This document shows, in pieces, positions 6,141 through 13,400 of a DNA stretch of 18,125 bases. A model generated the notes under the pieces. That model made no database searches. It saw nothing but the letters and a program-made list of their open reading frames with translations, and was not told the origin of the DNA. The DNA lies in contig QZAC01000139.1 in the NCBI GenBank assembly GCA_003838065.1, positions 1 through 18,125 on the forward strand. Reading direction: 5' to 3'. Source of the stretch: Methanocalculus sp. MSAO_Arc2 (lineage in GTDB: Archaea > Halobacteriota > Methanomicrobia > Methanomicrobiales > Methanocorpusculaceae). A program made the translations under genes and the position numbers. Each line of letters opens with the position of its first letter. Within the stretch, counting starts at the first letter, position 1.

Positions 6141-8097
6141 GGTGACGATCGGGATTCACCGCCGGTATTCGGGTCCTTTTCTCCAGTCGATCCATGAAGC
6201 CGGGATCATCGAACTGACACCCATTACCGAGGGGGAGCACCTCCGTGACTTAATTGATCCGGTCGAGCGGGACGAACTCCGCCAGAAGGTCGCGGCAGCA
6301 CAGTCACGGGCCGAACGGGCAGTTGATGTCCTCGCCGATCAAAAGGATGGAGAGCGGGGGAGGATCGCGGCGTTCTTCCTCCCGGATCGGAGGGATCCGG
6401 TTGCGGTACAGGAGAAGACCCCGCAGGAATCCCTCGATGCCGCAGAAGAATACCAGCCGCTCATCCGGGATATACTTGAACGGAGAGCCCGAATATCAGC
6501 TATCAACGAACAACTGGTACGCCTCTCCGAAGAGGAACAGCACCTGACCCTCTATGCCACCCTTTCAGATAGCCTTCCACCTCCCAACCATCCGACGTTT
6601 CTCACCGTCCGGGCAGGACTGATCCCGGGCGGCGAATGCGAGGACCTGGGTCTTCTTCTCGAAGAGGAGGGGATACACGCGGCAGTCGCTGCATCTGTCT
6701 GCCGGTTTCAGGATGAAGGGATGGTCGCGATTGTCATAGCTCATACCGATGCCGTGGAGCAGGTTGACACACTCCTCCGTTCCCGGGCCTTTGCGGACTT
6801 TCAGTTTGGCGGGAGGAGCGGAAGTGTTGCAGCAGCTCTCAACAGTCTCCGGCGGGAACGAGAAGCTCTCATCCGTGAGCGGGAGGAGATACGGGAGAAC
6901 CTTGGAAAGATCGCCAGGGAATCTTACCGCCACCTCTTTGGACTGGCAGAGGAGCTTTCCCTTGCCCGGGAACGGATCGATGCGTCAACGCTTGCCGGAA
7001 GAACCCGGGACCTCCGCCTCTACACAGGATGGATACAGAAGAAAGATATCCCGCTCCTGGAGACGATCGGAGAGGGTTCAGCCGGAGGAACACTCATCTA
7101 CCGCTCAATTCCGGGAACTGAGGGGGATAGTGCTGTCCCGGTCTCCTATGCTCATCCGTTCTGGCTCAGGCCGTTTGCGGCTCTCACCACCACCTTTGCC
7201 CGCCCGCGGTATAGAGAGGTGGATCCGACGATCTTCCTTGCTCCGGTCTTCGTCATCACCTTTGGTATCATGCTTGGTGATGCCGGGTACGGGCTCTGCC
7301 TTGCGATCCTGAGTGCCATCCTCCTGGCTGGACCGGCACGGTTGCCTGGTTCTATGCGTGATCTCGTTCTTGTCCTCTTCGCATGCGGAATATCGGGGAT
7401 CTTTTTTGGCTTCCTGCAGGGCGGGTTCTTTGGCGATCTCCTCCCGCAGTTCTTCGGGATTGCGGTTCCGTTTGCCTATGTCGATCCTCTCACAGATCCC
7501 CTGCTGATCCTGACAACGGCACTGGTATTTGGGATCGTCCACCTGAATCTCGGTCTTGGAATCGCAGCGCATATGAACCTGAAGTCCGGAAAAGCAATTG
7601 AAATGCTCCGTTCACAGGGAGTCTGGTTCTTCATCCAGCCCTGTGCGGCAATCCTCCTCTTCTCTTTCTTCGGGTGGGCGGAGTTCTCACAGACGGTTAT
7701 TCTGGCAGGTGGTATCGGTGCTGCTGCCGGTGCGGCAGTGATTATCCTTACACAGGGTCCCCTTGGATTTTTCAGCCTCACGGGATTCCTCGGTGACTGG
7801 CTGAGTTATACCAGGATTCTCGCTCTTGCCCTTGCCACTGCCGGGATTGCAATGACGATAAATATCCTCGCCGGGATGCTCGGATCCATCCACCCATACC
7901 TCCTTGCTGTCGCCCTCATCTTTGCAGTCGTCGGCCATACAGCAAATCTCCTCCTCCAGGCGCTCGGCGGGTTCATCCATGCTCTCCGTCTCCAGTATGT
8001 TGAGTTCTTCGGTACCTTCTACCAGGGCGGTGGCCGTCCGTTTACCCCGCTTGCGGCAGATCGTGTCGCTACCAGGATAGTGGAGGATGATCTATGA
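6115..8097 (+). CDS. atpI: A-type ATP synthase subunit I (membrane stator, a-type)
   Basis: This 660-residue stator provides the ion half-channels against the K ring and anchors the peripheral stalks. The N-terminal ~350 residues are cytoplasmic and coiled-coil rich (for example LNSLRREREALIREREEI). The C-terminal half holds about seven or eight membrane helices. It carries the family block PRYREVDPTIFLAP with GIMLGDAGYGL, the essential channel arginine in LSYTRILALALA (Arg567) and the second conserved arginine in HALRLQYVEFFGTFY (Arg625). The size is normal for archaeal I subunits (about 620-680). The start at 6115 was chosen because GGAGAGGAGC, a plausible ribosome-binding site, precedes it and MFYPAEMHKV fits the usual N-terminus. 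An ATG at 6094 would add seven residues. It ends in an ATGA overlap with the K gene. No stator residue is visibly missing despite the unusual K subunit. Confidence 0.95.
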   Translation: MFYPAEMHKVTIGIHRRYSGPFLQSIHEAGIIELTPITEGEHLRDLIDPVERDELRQKVAAAQSRAERAVDVLADQKDGERGRIAAFFLPDRRDPVAVQEKTPQESLDAAEEYQPLIRDILERRARISAINEQLVRLSEEEQHLTLYATLSDSLPPPNHPTFLTVRAGLIPGGECEDLGLLLEEEGIHAAVAASVCRFQDEGMVAIVIAHTDAVEQVDTLLRSRAFADFQFGGRSGSVAAALNSLRREREALIREREEIRENLGKIARESYRHLFGLAEELSLARERIDASTLAGRTRDLRLYTGWIQKKDIPLLETIGEGSAGGTLIYRSIPGTEGDSAVPVSYAHPFWLRPFAALTTTFARPRYREVDPTIFLAPVFVITFGIMLGDAGYGLCLAILSAILLAGPARLPGSMRDLVLVLFACGISGIFFGFLQGGFFGDLLPQFFGIAVPFAYVDPLTDPLLILTTALVFGIVHLNLGLGIAAHMNLKSGKAIEMLRSQGVWFFIQPCAAILLFSFFGWAEFSQTVILAGGIGAAAGAAVIILTQGPLGFFSLTGFLGDWLSYTRILALALATAGIAMTINILAGMLGSIHPYLLAVALIFAVVGHTANLLLQALGGFIHALRLQYVEFFGTFYQGGGRPFTPLAADRVATRIVEDDL

Positions 8098-9548
8098 CAG
8101 TTGAAATAACCACAGGTTTGATCCTGGCCGTCATGGGCGCAGGTCTTGCTGTTGGTCTCTCTGCGATCGGATCCGGCATCGGTGTCGGTATTGCCGGGAC
8201 CACCGGTGCCGGTGTGATCGCCGTCAGGCCCGAGAATTTCGGCCAGGCACTGGTCTTCCAGGCAGTACCGCAGACCCAGGGGATGTACGGGCTGCTTGTC
8301 GCTGTGCTGATCCTGCTTACAACCGGCGTAATCGGAGGCGGGGGCGGCGAGGTATCGACAGCGATGGGGCTTGCCGCCCTTGGCGCCGGTCTTGCTGTTG
8401 GTATCGCCGGTCTCTCTGCAATCGGTCAGGGGATCGCCGCATCTGCCGGTATCGCCACATCTTCTGAGCGGGAGGGGTCGATGGGTCGGTCTCTTGTCTT
8501 TTCTGTCATCCCCGAGACCCAGGCAATCTATGGGCTGCTGGTTGCCATCCTGATCATGGCCTTCACCGGGATGCTTACCGGTGAGGAGGTTGCCACCATC
8601 ACAACCGGTCTTGCGGCTCTTGGGTGTGCACTTGCCGTTGGTATCGCTGGTCTCTCTGCAATCGGCCAGGGTATTGCAGCTGCTGCCGGATCTGCTGCAT
8701 CGGCTGAGCATGAAGGGGCTTTTGGGCGCTCCCTTGTCTTCTCGGTGATCCCTGAAACACAGGCTATCTACGGTCTGCTGGTTGCGATTTTGATCATGGC
8801 CTTCACCGGCATGATCGCGGGAGATCCAATATCCGGCCCTGCCTATGGGATAGCGGCAATAGGCTGTGGGTTTGCAATCGGGCTTGCGGGACTCTCTGCA
8901 ATCGGCCAGGGCATCGCGGCTGCAGCGGGTGCTGCGGTATCAGCCGAGCGGACAGAATCCTTTGGCCGTTCCCTTGTCTTCTCGGTGATCCCCGAAACCC
9001 AGGCGATCTACGGGTTGCTTGTTGCGATCCTGATCATGGCGTTTACGGGTATGATCACCCGGGATATTGTTCCGACGCTTGCTGCCGGATTTGCCGCAGT
9101 TGCAGCTGGTATTGCAGTTGGTTTTGCGGCACTTTCTGCAATCGGCCAGGGTGTGGCTGCATCTGCTGGTATCGCAACCACCTCTGAACGCGAAGATATG
9201 TTTGGGAAGGGCCTGGTCTTCACTGTCATCCCCGAGACCCAGGCGATCTACGGGTTGCTGGTTGCGATCCTGATCATGGCCTTTACCGGGATCATCACGC
9301 GTGACGTGACTGCCACAGCAGCAGCAGGGCTTGCGGCAATCGGTGCCGGATTCGCTGTTGGCCTTGCGGGTCTCTCTGCGATCGGGCAGGGGATGACTGC
9401 TGCTGCCGGAATCGGGGCGGTTGCCCGGCGGCCCGAATCGATGGGCCAGAGCCTGATCTTTGCGGTGATGGCAGAGACGTTTGCAATCTTTGGGTTGCTG
9501 GTTGCGATCCTGATCATGTTTGGGATAGGTCTCTTCGGAGGGGTATGA
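8094..9548 (+). CDS. atpK: A-type ATP synthase subunit K, rotor proteolipid fused from six hairpins
   Basis: This 484-residue protein forms the ion-carrying rotor ring. It is built of six two-helix hairpins: residues 1-84, then five units of exactly 80 residues (85-164, 165-244, 245-324, 325-404, 405-484), giving about 12 membrane helices. Hairpins 2-5 have SAIGQG on the first helix and PETQAIYGLL on the second, with Glu141, Glu221, Glu301 and Glu381 as ion carriers. Hairpin 6 keeps Glu461 (AETFAIFG). Hairpin 1 has Ser27 instead of the helix-1 Gln and Gln60 instead of Glu (PQTQGMYG). Typical archaeal K subunits have one or two hairpins. Methanocaldococcus (three) and Methanopyrus (thirteen) are known exceptions. 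The Gln, Glu, Thr and Tyr ligands match Na+-binding c-rings, so Na+ coupling is inferred. ATGA overlaps tie it to I and E. Confidence 0.95.
   Translation: MTVEITTGLILAVMGAGLAVGLSAIGSGIGVGIAGTTGAGVIAVRPENFGQALVFQAVPQTQGMYGLLVAVLILLTTGVIGGGGGEVSTAMGLAALGAGLAVGIAGLSAIGQGIAASAGIATSSEREGSMGRSLVFSVIPETQAIYGLLVAILIMAFTGMLTGEEVATITTGLAALGCALAVGIAGLSAIGQGIAAAAGSAASAEHEGAFGRSLVFSVIPETQAIYGLLVAILIMAFTGMIAGDPISGPAYGIAAIGCGFAIGLAGLSAIGQGIAAAAGAAVSAERTESFGRSLVFSVIPETQAIYGLLVAILIMAFTGMITRDIVPTLAAGFAAVAAGIAVGFAALSAIGQGVAASAGIATTSEREDMFGKGLVFTVIPETQAIYGLLVAILIMAFTGIITRDVTATAAAGLAAIGAGFAVGLAGLSAIGQGMTAAAGIGAVARRPESMGQSLIFAVMAETFAIFGLLVAILIMFGIGLFGGV
8346..9545 (+). repeat. Five tandem 240-base in-frame repeats within the K subunit gene
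   Basis: Units start at 8346, 8586, 8826, 9066 and 9306, each exactly 240 bases, preceded by a more divergent 252-base first unit. Protein identity among units 2-5 is very high around VIPETQAIYGLLVAILIMAF. DNA identity is also high locally: 9252-9278 and 9492-9518 are identical over 27 bases. Elsewhere synonymous third-position changes are common, so the duplications are not all brand new and local gene conversion may have acted. Confidence 0.93.
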
Positions 9549-10159
9549 TGGGTCTTGATACCCTCCTTAAAATGATTGAGACCGAGACACGGGAAGAGAT
9601 AGAAAGAATAGAAGAAGAATCGCGTCAGCAGTCACGTGAAATTGAACGCTCAGCTCTTCATACCGCAGAACAGGATCGGGAAAAGATTGAGCAGGAAGGC
9701 AGGAGACAGGCTGAAGAAGAACGGCGCCTCCTCCTTCTCCAGGCAGAGTTTGAGTCCGCACAACGGCTGCGTGAGGCTCGATGGGAGGGGATCTCCCAGG
9801 CATTCAGTGAAGCCGAAGAGATGTTTGCAACGCTTGCCGACTCACCGGAGTACCCGGATATCATCCGGCGTCTGGTTCTCGAAGGGACGGAGGTGGTCGG
9901 GAATGGAGCAGTTCTCGTGTACTGTCGCACAAAAGATGAAGAAGCAGTTCGTCTCGCAGTATCCGGTCTTGATCAGGCAGAGGTTCGTCCGCTACCAACA
10001 GATGATCTCTCCATCATCTCCGGCGGGGTGATCATCACGTCCGGCGATGGCAGGATCCGGTGTGACCAGACTTTTGATACCCGGCTTGACCAGATGAGAA
10101 ATCTCCTTATCCGCCGAATACAGTCTCTCCTCTTCGGGGGTGGCGGCTCTGGATATTGA
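9545..10159 (+). CDS. atpE: A-type ATP synthase subunit E (peripheral stalk)
   Basis: This 204-residue subunit pairs with H in the peripheral stalk, its globular end binding the top of the A/B head. Residues about 1-95 are a long charged helix (IETETREEIERIEEESR, then REKIEQEGRRQAEEERR). The C-terminal domain contains DLSIISGGVIITSGDGRI and DQTFDTRLDQMRNLL, the family's most conserved parts. Its length is normal (about 185-205). The ATG overlaps the K stop as ATGATG. A start three bases later at 9548 is equally possible. The end overlaps the subunit C start by 20 bases, and its last codons form a glycine-rich tail (FGGGGSGY). Confidence 0.93.
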   Translation: MMGLDTLLKMIETETREEIERIEEESRQQSREIERSALHTAEQDREKIEQEGRRQAEEERRLLLLQAEFESAQRLREARWEGISQAFSEAEEMFATLADSPEYPDIIRRLVLEGTEVVGNGAVLVYCRTKDEEAVRLAVSGLDQAEVRPLPTDDLSIISGGVIITSGDGRIRCDQTFDTRLDQMRNLLIRRIQSLLFGGGGSGY

Positions 10160-11330
10160 CCAGATCTTCTCAGATCTCCTGGCAGTTGAGGGATACGGTC
10201 TCCTCTTGATCGGATCTGCAATCGCTTTCCTGATTGCGGTTTTGGTCGCTCTTTCTGTCGGGTGGTTCAGAATTATCCTGAGCATCGCTTCCTTCGCTTA
10301 TCCTTCAGCACGGGTCAGAGCGATGGGAAACCCGCTGGTGACCGCTGATGGTGCTGATGCGGTCTCCGGTTCAACCGATCTCCTTGACCTCTTTGAGCGT
10401 GTCGAACGCCTTGGTCACCCGATAGGATATGGGGAAGGTGCCAGTGCAGATGATATTGAACGGCTGATCCGCATCTACTATTACCGGATGCTCTCTGATC
10501 TTGGCAGCACTGTCCCGGATGCCATCCGTCCTCTCATCAATGGGTATATCCAGATCAAGGAGTGCGGTGAGGTGGCTGCCATCCTGAGGGGATTGGCTGG
10601 CGGTTTACCGGGCGATCTCATCGTCAGACGGGCAGTTCCGATCGGATCGCTCACCGATTCGGTGATCAGAAAGATCGGTCATGCCGGCAACGTCGAAGAG
10701 AGTGTCGCCCGAATTGAGCGCGCCGGTATTTTCCCGGGTATACGGAACACATGGATGAAGATTGGCGAAACGAGCGGTTTTGTCCGGTTTGAATCCGCCC
10801 TCTCTTCCAGGGTCTTCAACTCCTTCATGGTTGTCGCCCGGGGGATCGAGGACTCCCAGTATGAACCCGCGGTGATGATGGCAGGCAGGCTGATCGATAT
10901 CGAAAACCTCGGTATCCTGGTCAGAGGCCGGGTCCGTGGTCTCTCTCCTGAAGAGATCGAGCCATTCCTGATTGCTTCAGGCGGCTTTGATATCTCAAAC
11001 GAAAAGCTCCTTGATCTTCTGCGGTCAACGGATATCATGGATCTCGGCACGTCCCTCCGTGATACTGCATATGGGCCATATATCGAACCGCTCCTTATGG
11101 ATGCAAACAGAACCCGTGATACCGGTCCGATAGAGACGGCGCTTTCACAATGCATGCTCGGGATCGGCAGAGCGATCAGCAGCCAGTACCACCTGGGGAG
11201 CGGGCCGATTATCAGGTATATCATTGCCCTGCACCTGGAGATGGGAAACCTGATGGCTGTTGCGTCAGCTCTCCTTCTTCAGGTACCGCAGGAGAAGTTC
11301 ACAGAACAGCTGGTGGTGGAGCCATCATGA
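10140..11330 (+). CDS. atpC: A-type ATP synthase subunit C with an N-terminal transmembrane helix
   Basis: This 396-residue subunit is the funnel linking the rotating shaft (D/F) to the K ring, homologous to V-ATPase subunit d. The family core starts at about residue 54 with YPSARVRAMGNPL, matching the usual first conserved motif. It continues through the three similar helical bundles (ERLIRIYYYRMLSDL, then EIEPFLIASGGFD) to LEMGNLMAVAS near the end. Residues 20-42 (YGLLLIGSAIAFLIAVLVALS and following) form a clear membrane helix that standard soluble C subunits (about 340-360) lack. The GTG at 10140 is the plausible start. The next internal ATG, at Met62, would remove the conserved motif, so the hydrophobic part is most likely translated. 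It overlaps subunit E by 20 bases and subunit F by ATGA. Subunit identity is secure; the anchor is the novelty. Confidence 0.92.
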   Translation: MAALDIDQIFSDLLAVEGYGLLLIGSAIAFLIAVLVALSVGWFRIILSIASFAYPSARVRAMGNPLVTADGADAVSGSTDLLDLFERVERLGHPIGYGEGASADDIERLIRIYYYRMLSDLGSTVPDAIRPLINGYIQIKECGEVAAILRGLAGGLPGDLIVRRAVPIGSLTDSVIRKIGHAGNVEESVARIERAGIFPGIRNTWMKIGETSGFVRFESALSSRVFNSFMVVARGIEDSQYEPAVMMAGRLIDIENLGILVRGRVRGLSPEEIEPFLIASGGFDISNEKLLDLLRSTDIMDLGTSLRDTAYGPYIEPLLMDANRTRDTGPIETALSQCMLGIGRAISSQYHLGSGPIIRYIIALHLEMGNLMAVASALLLQVPQEKFTEQLVVEPS

Positions 11331-11644
11331 GGGTGGTTGCAATCGGTGATCGTGAAACAGCCCTCCTCTGCAGGCTCGGTGGAGTTTCTGAGGCTGTACG
11401 CTGTGATGATGCGGTGTCTGCGGAAACTGAACTGAAACAGTTCCTGCTGGACGATTCCATCGGGATCATCCTCATCCTTGACAGCTATGTACAGTCGATT
11501 CTCCCTCTCCTTGACGAGCACGGGAGATCTGATGCGGTCTACCCGGTTGTCATCGGGGTGCCGGGTCCGGCAGGTCCATCTGAGGGAGAAGATAGCATCA
11601 GATCTGCGATCCGGCGGGTCGCAGGAAAAGGTATGCCGGAGTGA
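11327..11644 (+). CDS. atpF: A-type ATP synthase subunit F (central shaft)
   Basis: This 105-residue subunit binds subunit D in the central shaft and can modulate ATP hydrolysis. The sequence MRVVAIGDRETALLCRLGGV, then IGIILILDSYVQSILPLL and PVVIGVPGP, shows the CheY-like alternating beta/alpha fold expected of F (about 100-110 residues). The C-terminal helix is short, ending SIRSAIRRVAGKGMPE. The ATG overlaps the subunit C stop (ATGA at 11327-11330). Earlier in-frame codons, from 11150 on, lie inside subunit C and are not family sequence. Subunit A begins four bases after the stop. Confidence 0.93.
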   Translation: MRVVAIGDRETALLCRLGGVSEAVRCDDAVSAETELKQFLLDDSIGIILILDSYVQSILPLLDEHGRSDAVYPVVIGVPGPAGPSEGEDSIRSAIRRVAGKGMPE

Positions 11645-11648
11645 ATGG

Positions 11649-13400
11649 ATGGCAAGCACAATACAGAGAATTTCTGGCCCGGTCGTTCTTGCAGATGAGA
11701 TGCGGGGGGCTCAGATGTACGAGGTGGTCATGGTCGGAGCTGATGAGCTGATCGGGGAGATCATCGGACTGAACGAGGATCTGGCAACGATCCAGGTCTA
11801 TGAGGATACAACCGGGATCACGCCCGGGGAACCGGTGAAGCGGTCGAAGATGCCTCTCTCAGTAGAACTTGGCCCGGGTCTCCTTGGCAGGATCTTTGAC
11901 GGTATCCAGAGACCGCTTACGGCTCTTGCCGATATCTCCGGGGATTTCATTGTACGGGGTATTCGAACCTCCGCAATTTCCCGTGATCGAGTATTTCAGT
12001 TCACCCCTGCTGTTTCAGTGGGGGATCAGCTGAAAGGGGGTGCGGTCATCGGATCTGTTCCTGAGACCGATCATATCACGCACCGGATTATGCTTCCCTC
12101 CTCCCTTTCCGGGGAGGTGGCGGAGATTGCAGGTGAGGGCGAGTATAATGTCAATGAGACGATCCTCACCCTCAGGGATGGATCTGGCAGGGATGTTGAG
12201 ATCTCCATGCTCCAGCACTGGCCGGTCCGGGTGCCACGACCGGTTGAAAATAAACTGCCTCCAAAGAGACCGCTCATCACGGGACAACGGGTGATCGACT
12301 CGTTCTTCCCGACCGTCCAGGGAGGGACCGCATCTGTTCCCGGACCATTTGGCGCCGGCAAAACGGTCGTCCAGCACCAGCTCGCCAAATGGTGTGATGC
12401 CGATATCATCGTCTATGTCGGATGCGGTGAACGCGGCAACGAGATGGCAGATGTGCTGAGACAGTTCCCAAAGCTTACGGATCCAAAGACAAAAGAGCCG
12501 CTGATGAACCGGACCGTCCTCATCGGGAACACCTCGAACATGCCGGTTGCAGCACGTGAAGCCTCGGTCTATACCGGGATCACCATTGCGGAATATTACC
12601 GGGACATGGGCTATACGGTTGCCCTTATGGCAGATTCGACCTCGCGATGGGCAGAGGCGATGCGTGAGATTTCCGGCCGGCTCGAAGAGATGCCGGGGGA
12701 GCACGGCTATCCTGCGTACCTTGGATCCCGTCTTGCGGACTTTTATGAACGGGCTGGTCTTGTTACGACACTCTCCGGCAAGGAAGGGTCGATCTCCGTG
12801 ATCGGTGCGGTCTCCCCACCGGGTGGTGATTTCTCTGAGCCGGTCACGCAGAATACGCTTCGTATCGTCCGGGTCTTCTGGGCGCTTGATGCCGATCTCG
12901 CCCACGAGCGGCATTTCCCTGCGGTAAACTGGCTCCTCTCCTATACACTCTATGCCGATCTCGTCGCCCCCTGGTGGGAGAAGCATGGAGGAAGCGCCTG
13001 GAAGCAGATGCGATCTGATCTGCTGGCCCTCCTCCAGAAAGAGAGTGAACTGCAGGAGATCGTCCAGCTGGTTGGCCCGGATCTCCTCCCCGAACAGGAC
13101 CGGTTCACCCTGGCGGTTGCTGCCATCCTGCGAGAGTCGTTTCTCATCCAGTCTGCTTTTGATCCGGTCGATACCTTCTGTCCGCCTGAGAAGCAGTACC
13201 GGATGATGACGCTGATCCATCGGTACCTGGAGATGGGACGTGCTGCAGTCCGTTCGGGGGTGGATGCAGACGAGCTACAGGCGCATCCTGTGACAGCACG
13301 CCTCTCCCGGATGGGCCCGATGCCGCATGAGGAGTTCGAATCATTTTATCCTGAGGTGCTTGCAGAGATTGATAGCGCCTTTCCGGAGGATGATTCCTGA
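11649..13400 (+). CDS. atpA: A-type ATP synthase catalytic subunit A
   Basis: This 583-residue subunit holds the catalytic sites that make or split ATP. The P-loop is GPFGAGKT (232-239), followed by QHQLAKW. The catalytic glutamate is Glu261 in GCGERGNEM. The family blocks ALMADSTSRWAEAMREIS, EMPGEHGYPAYLGSRLADFY and VSPPGGDFSEPVT are intact, as is the non-homologous insert region with MLQHWPVRVP. The length is normal (about 580-590) and there is no intein. The ATG at 11649 gives ASTIQRISGPVVLAD, the standard N-terminal beta-barrel start. An upstream ATG at 11478 lies inside subunit F. One mild oddity is the alanine in the P-loop where many archaeal A subunits have serine. The stop overlaps the subunit B start by one base. 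Confidence 0.97.
   Translation: MASTIQRISGPVVLADEMRGAQMYEVVMVGADELIGEIIGLNEDLATIQVYEDTTGITPGEPVKRSKMPLSVELGPGLLGRIFDGIQRPLTALADISGDFIVRGIRTSAISRDRVFQFTPAVSVGDQLKGGAVIGSVPETDHITHRIMLPSSLSGEVAEIAGEGEYNVNETILTLRDGSGRDVEISMLQHWPVRVPRPVENKLPPKRPLITGQRVIDSFFPTVQGGTASVPGPFGAGKTVVQHQLAKWCDADIIVYVGCGERGNEMADVLRQFPKLTDPKTKEPLMNRTVLIGNTSNMPVAAREASVYTGITIAEYYRDMGYTVALMADSTSRWAEAMREISGRLEEMPGEHGYPAYLGSRLADFYERAGLVTTLSGKEGSISVIGAVSPPGGDFSEPVTQNTLRIVRVFWALDADLAHERHFPAVNWLLSYTLYADLVAPWWEKHGGSAWKQMRSDLLALLQKESELQEIVQLVGPDLLPEQDRFTLAVAAILRESFLIQSAFDPVDTFCPPEKQYRMMTLIHRYLEMGRAAVRSGVDADELQAHPVTARLSRMGPMPHEEFESFYPEVLAEIDSAFPEDDS

Noticed and set aside
8019..8711. 230-residue open frame on the minus strand opposite the K gene
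   Set aside because: Its repetitive Cys/Gly/Asp-rich translation simply mirrors the K repeats on the other strand.
8346..9545. Regularly spaced repeats that might suggest a CRISPR or satellite array
   Set aside because: The period is 240 bases, in frame, with conserved membrane hairpins; there are no short direct repeats with variable spacers.
12015..13220. 401-residue open frame on the minus strand opposite subunit A
   Set aside because: It lies wholly antisense to the conserved catalytic subunit, and its translation shows no family motifs; it is a codon-bias shadow.
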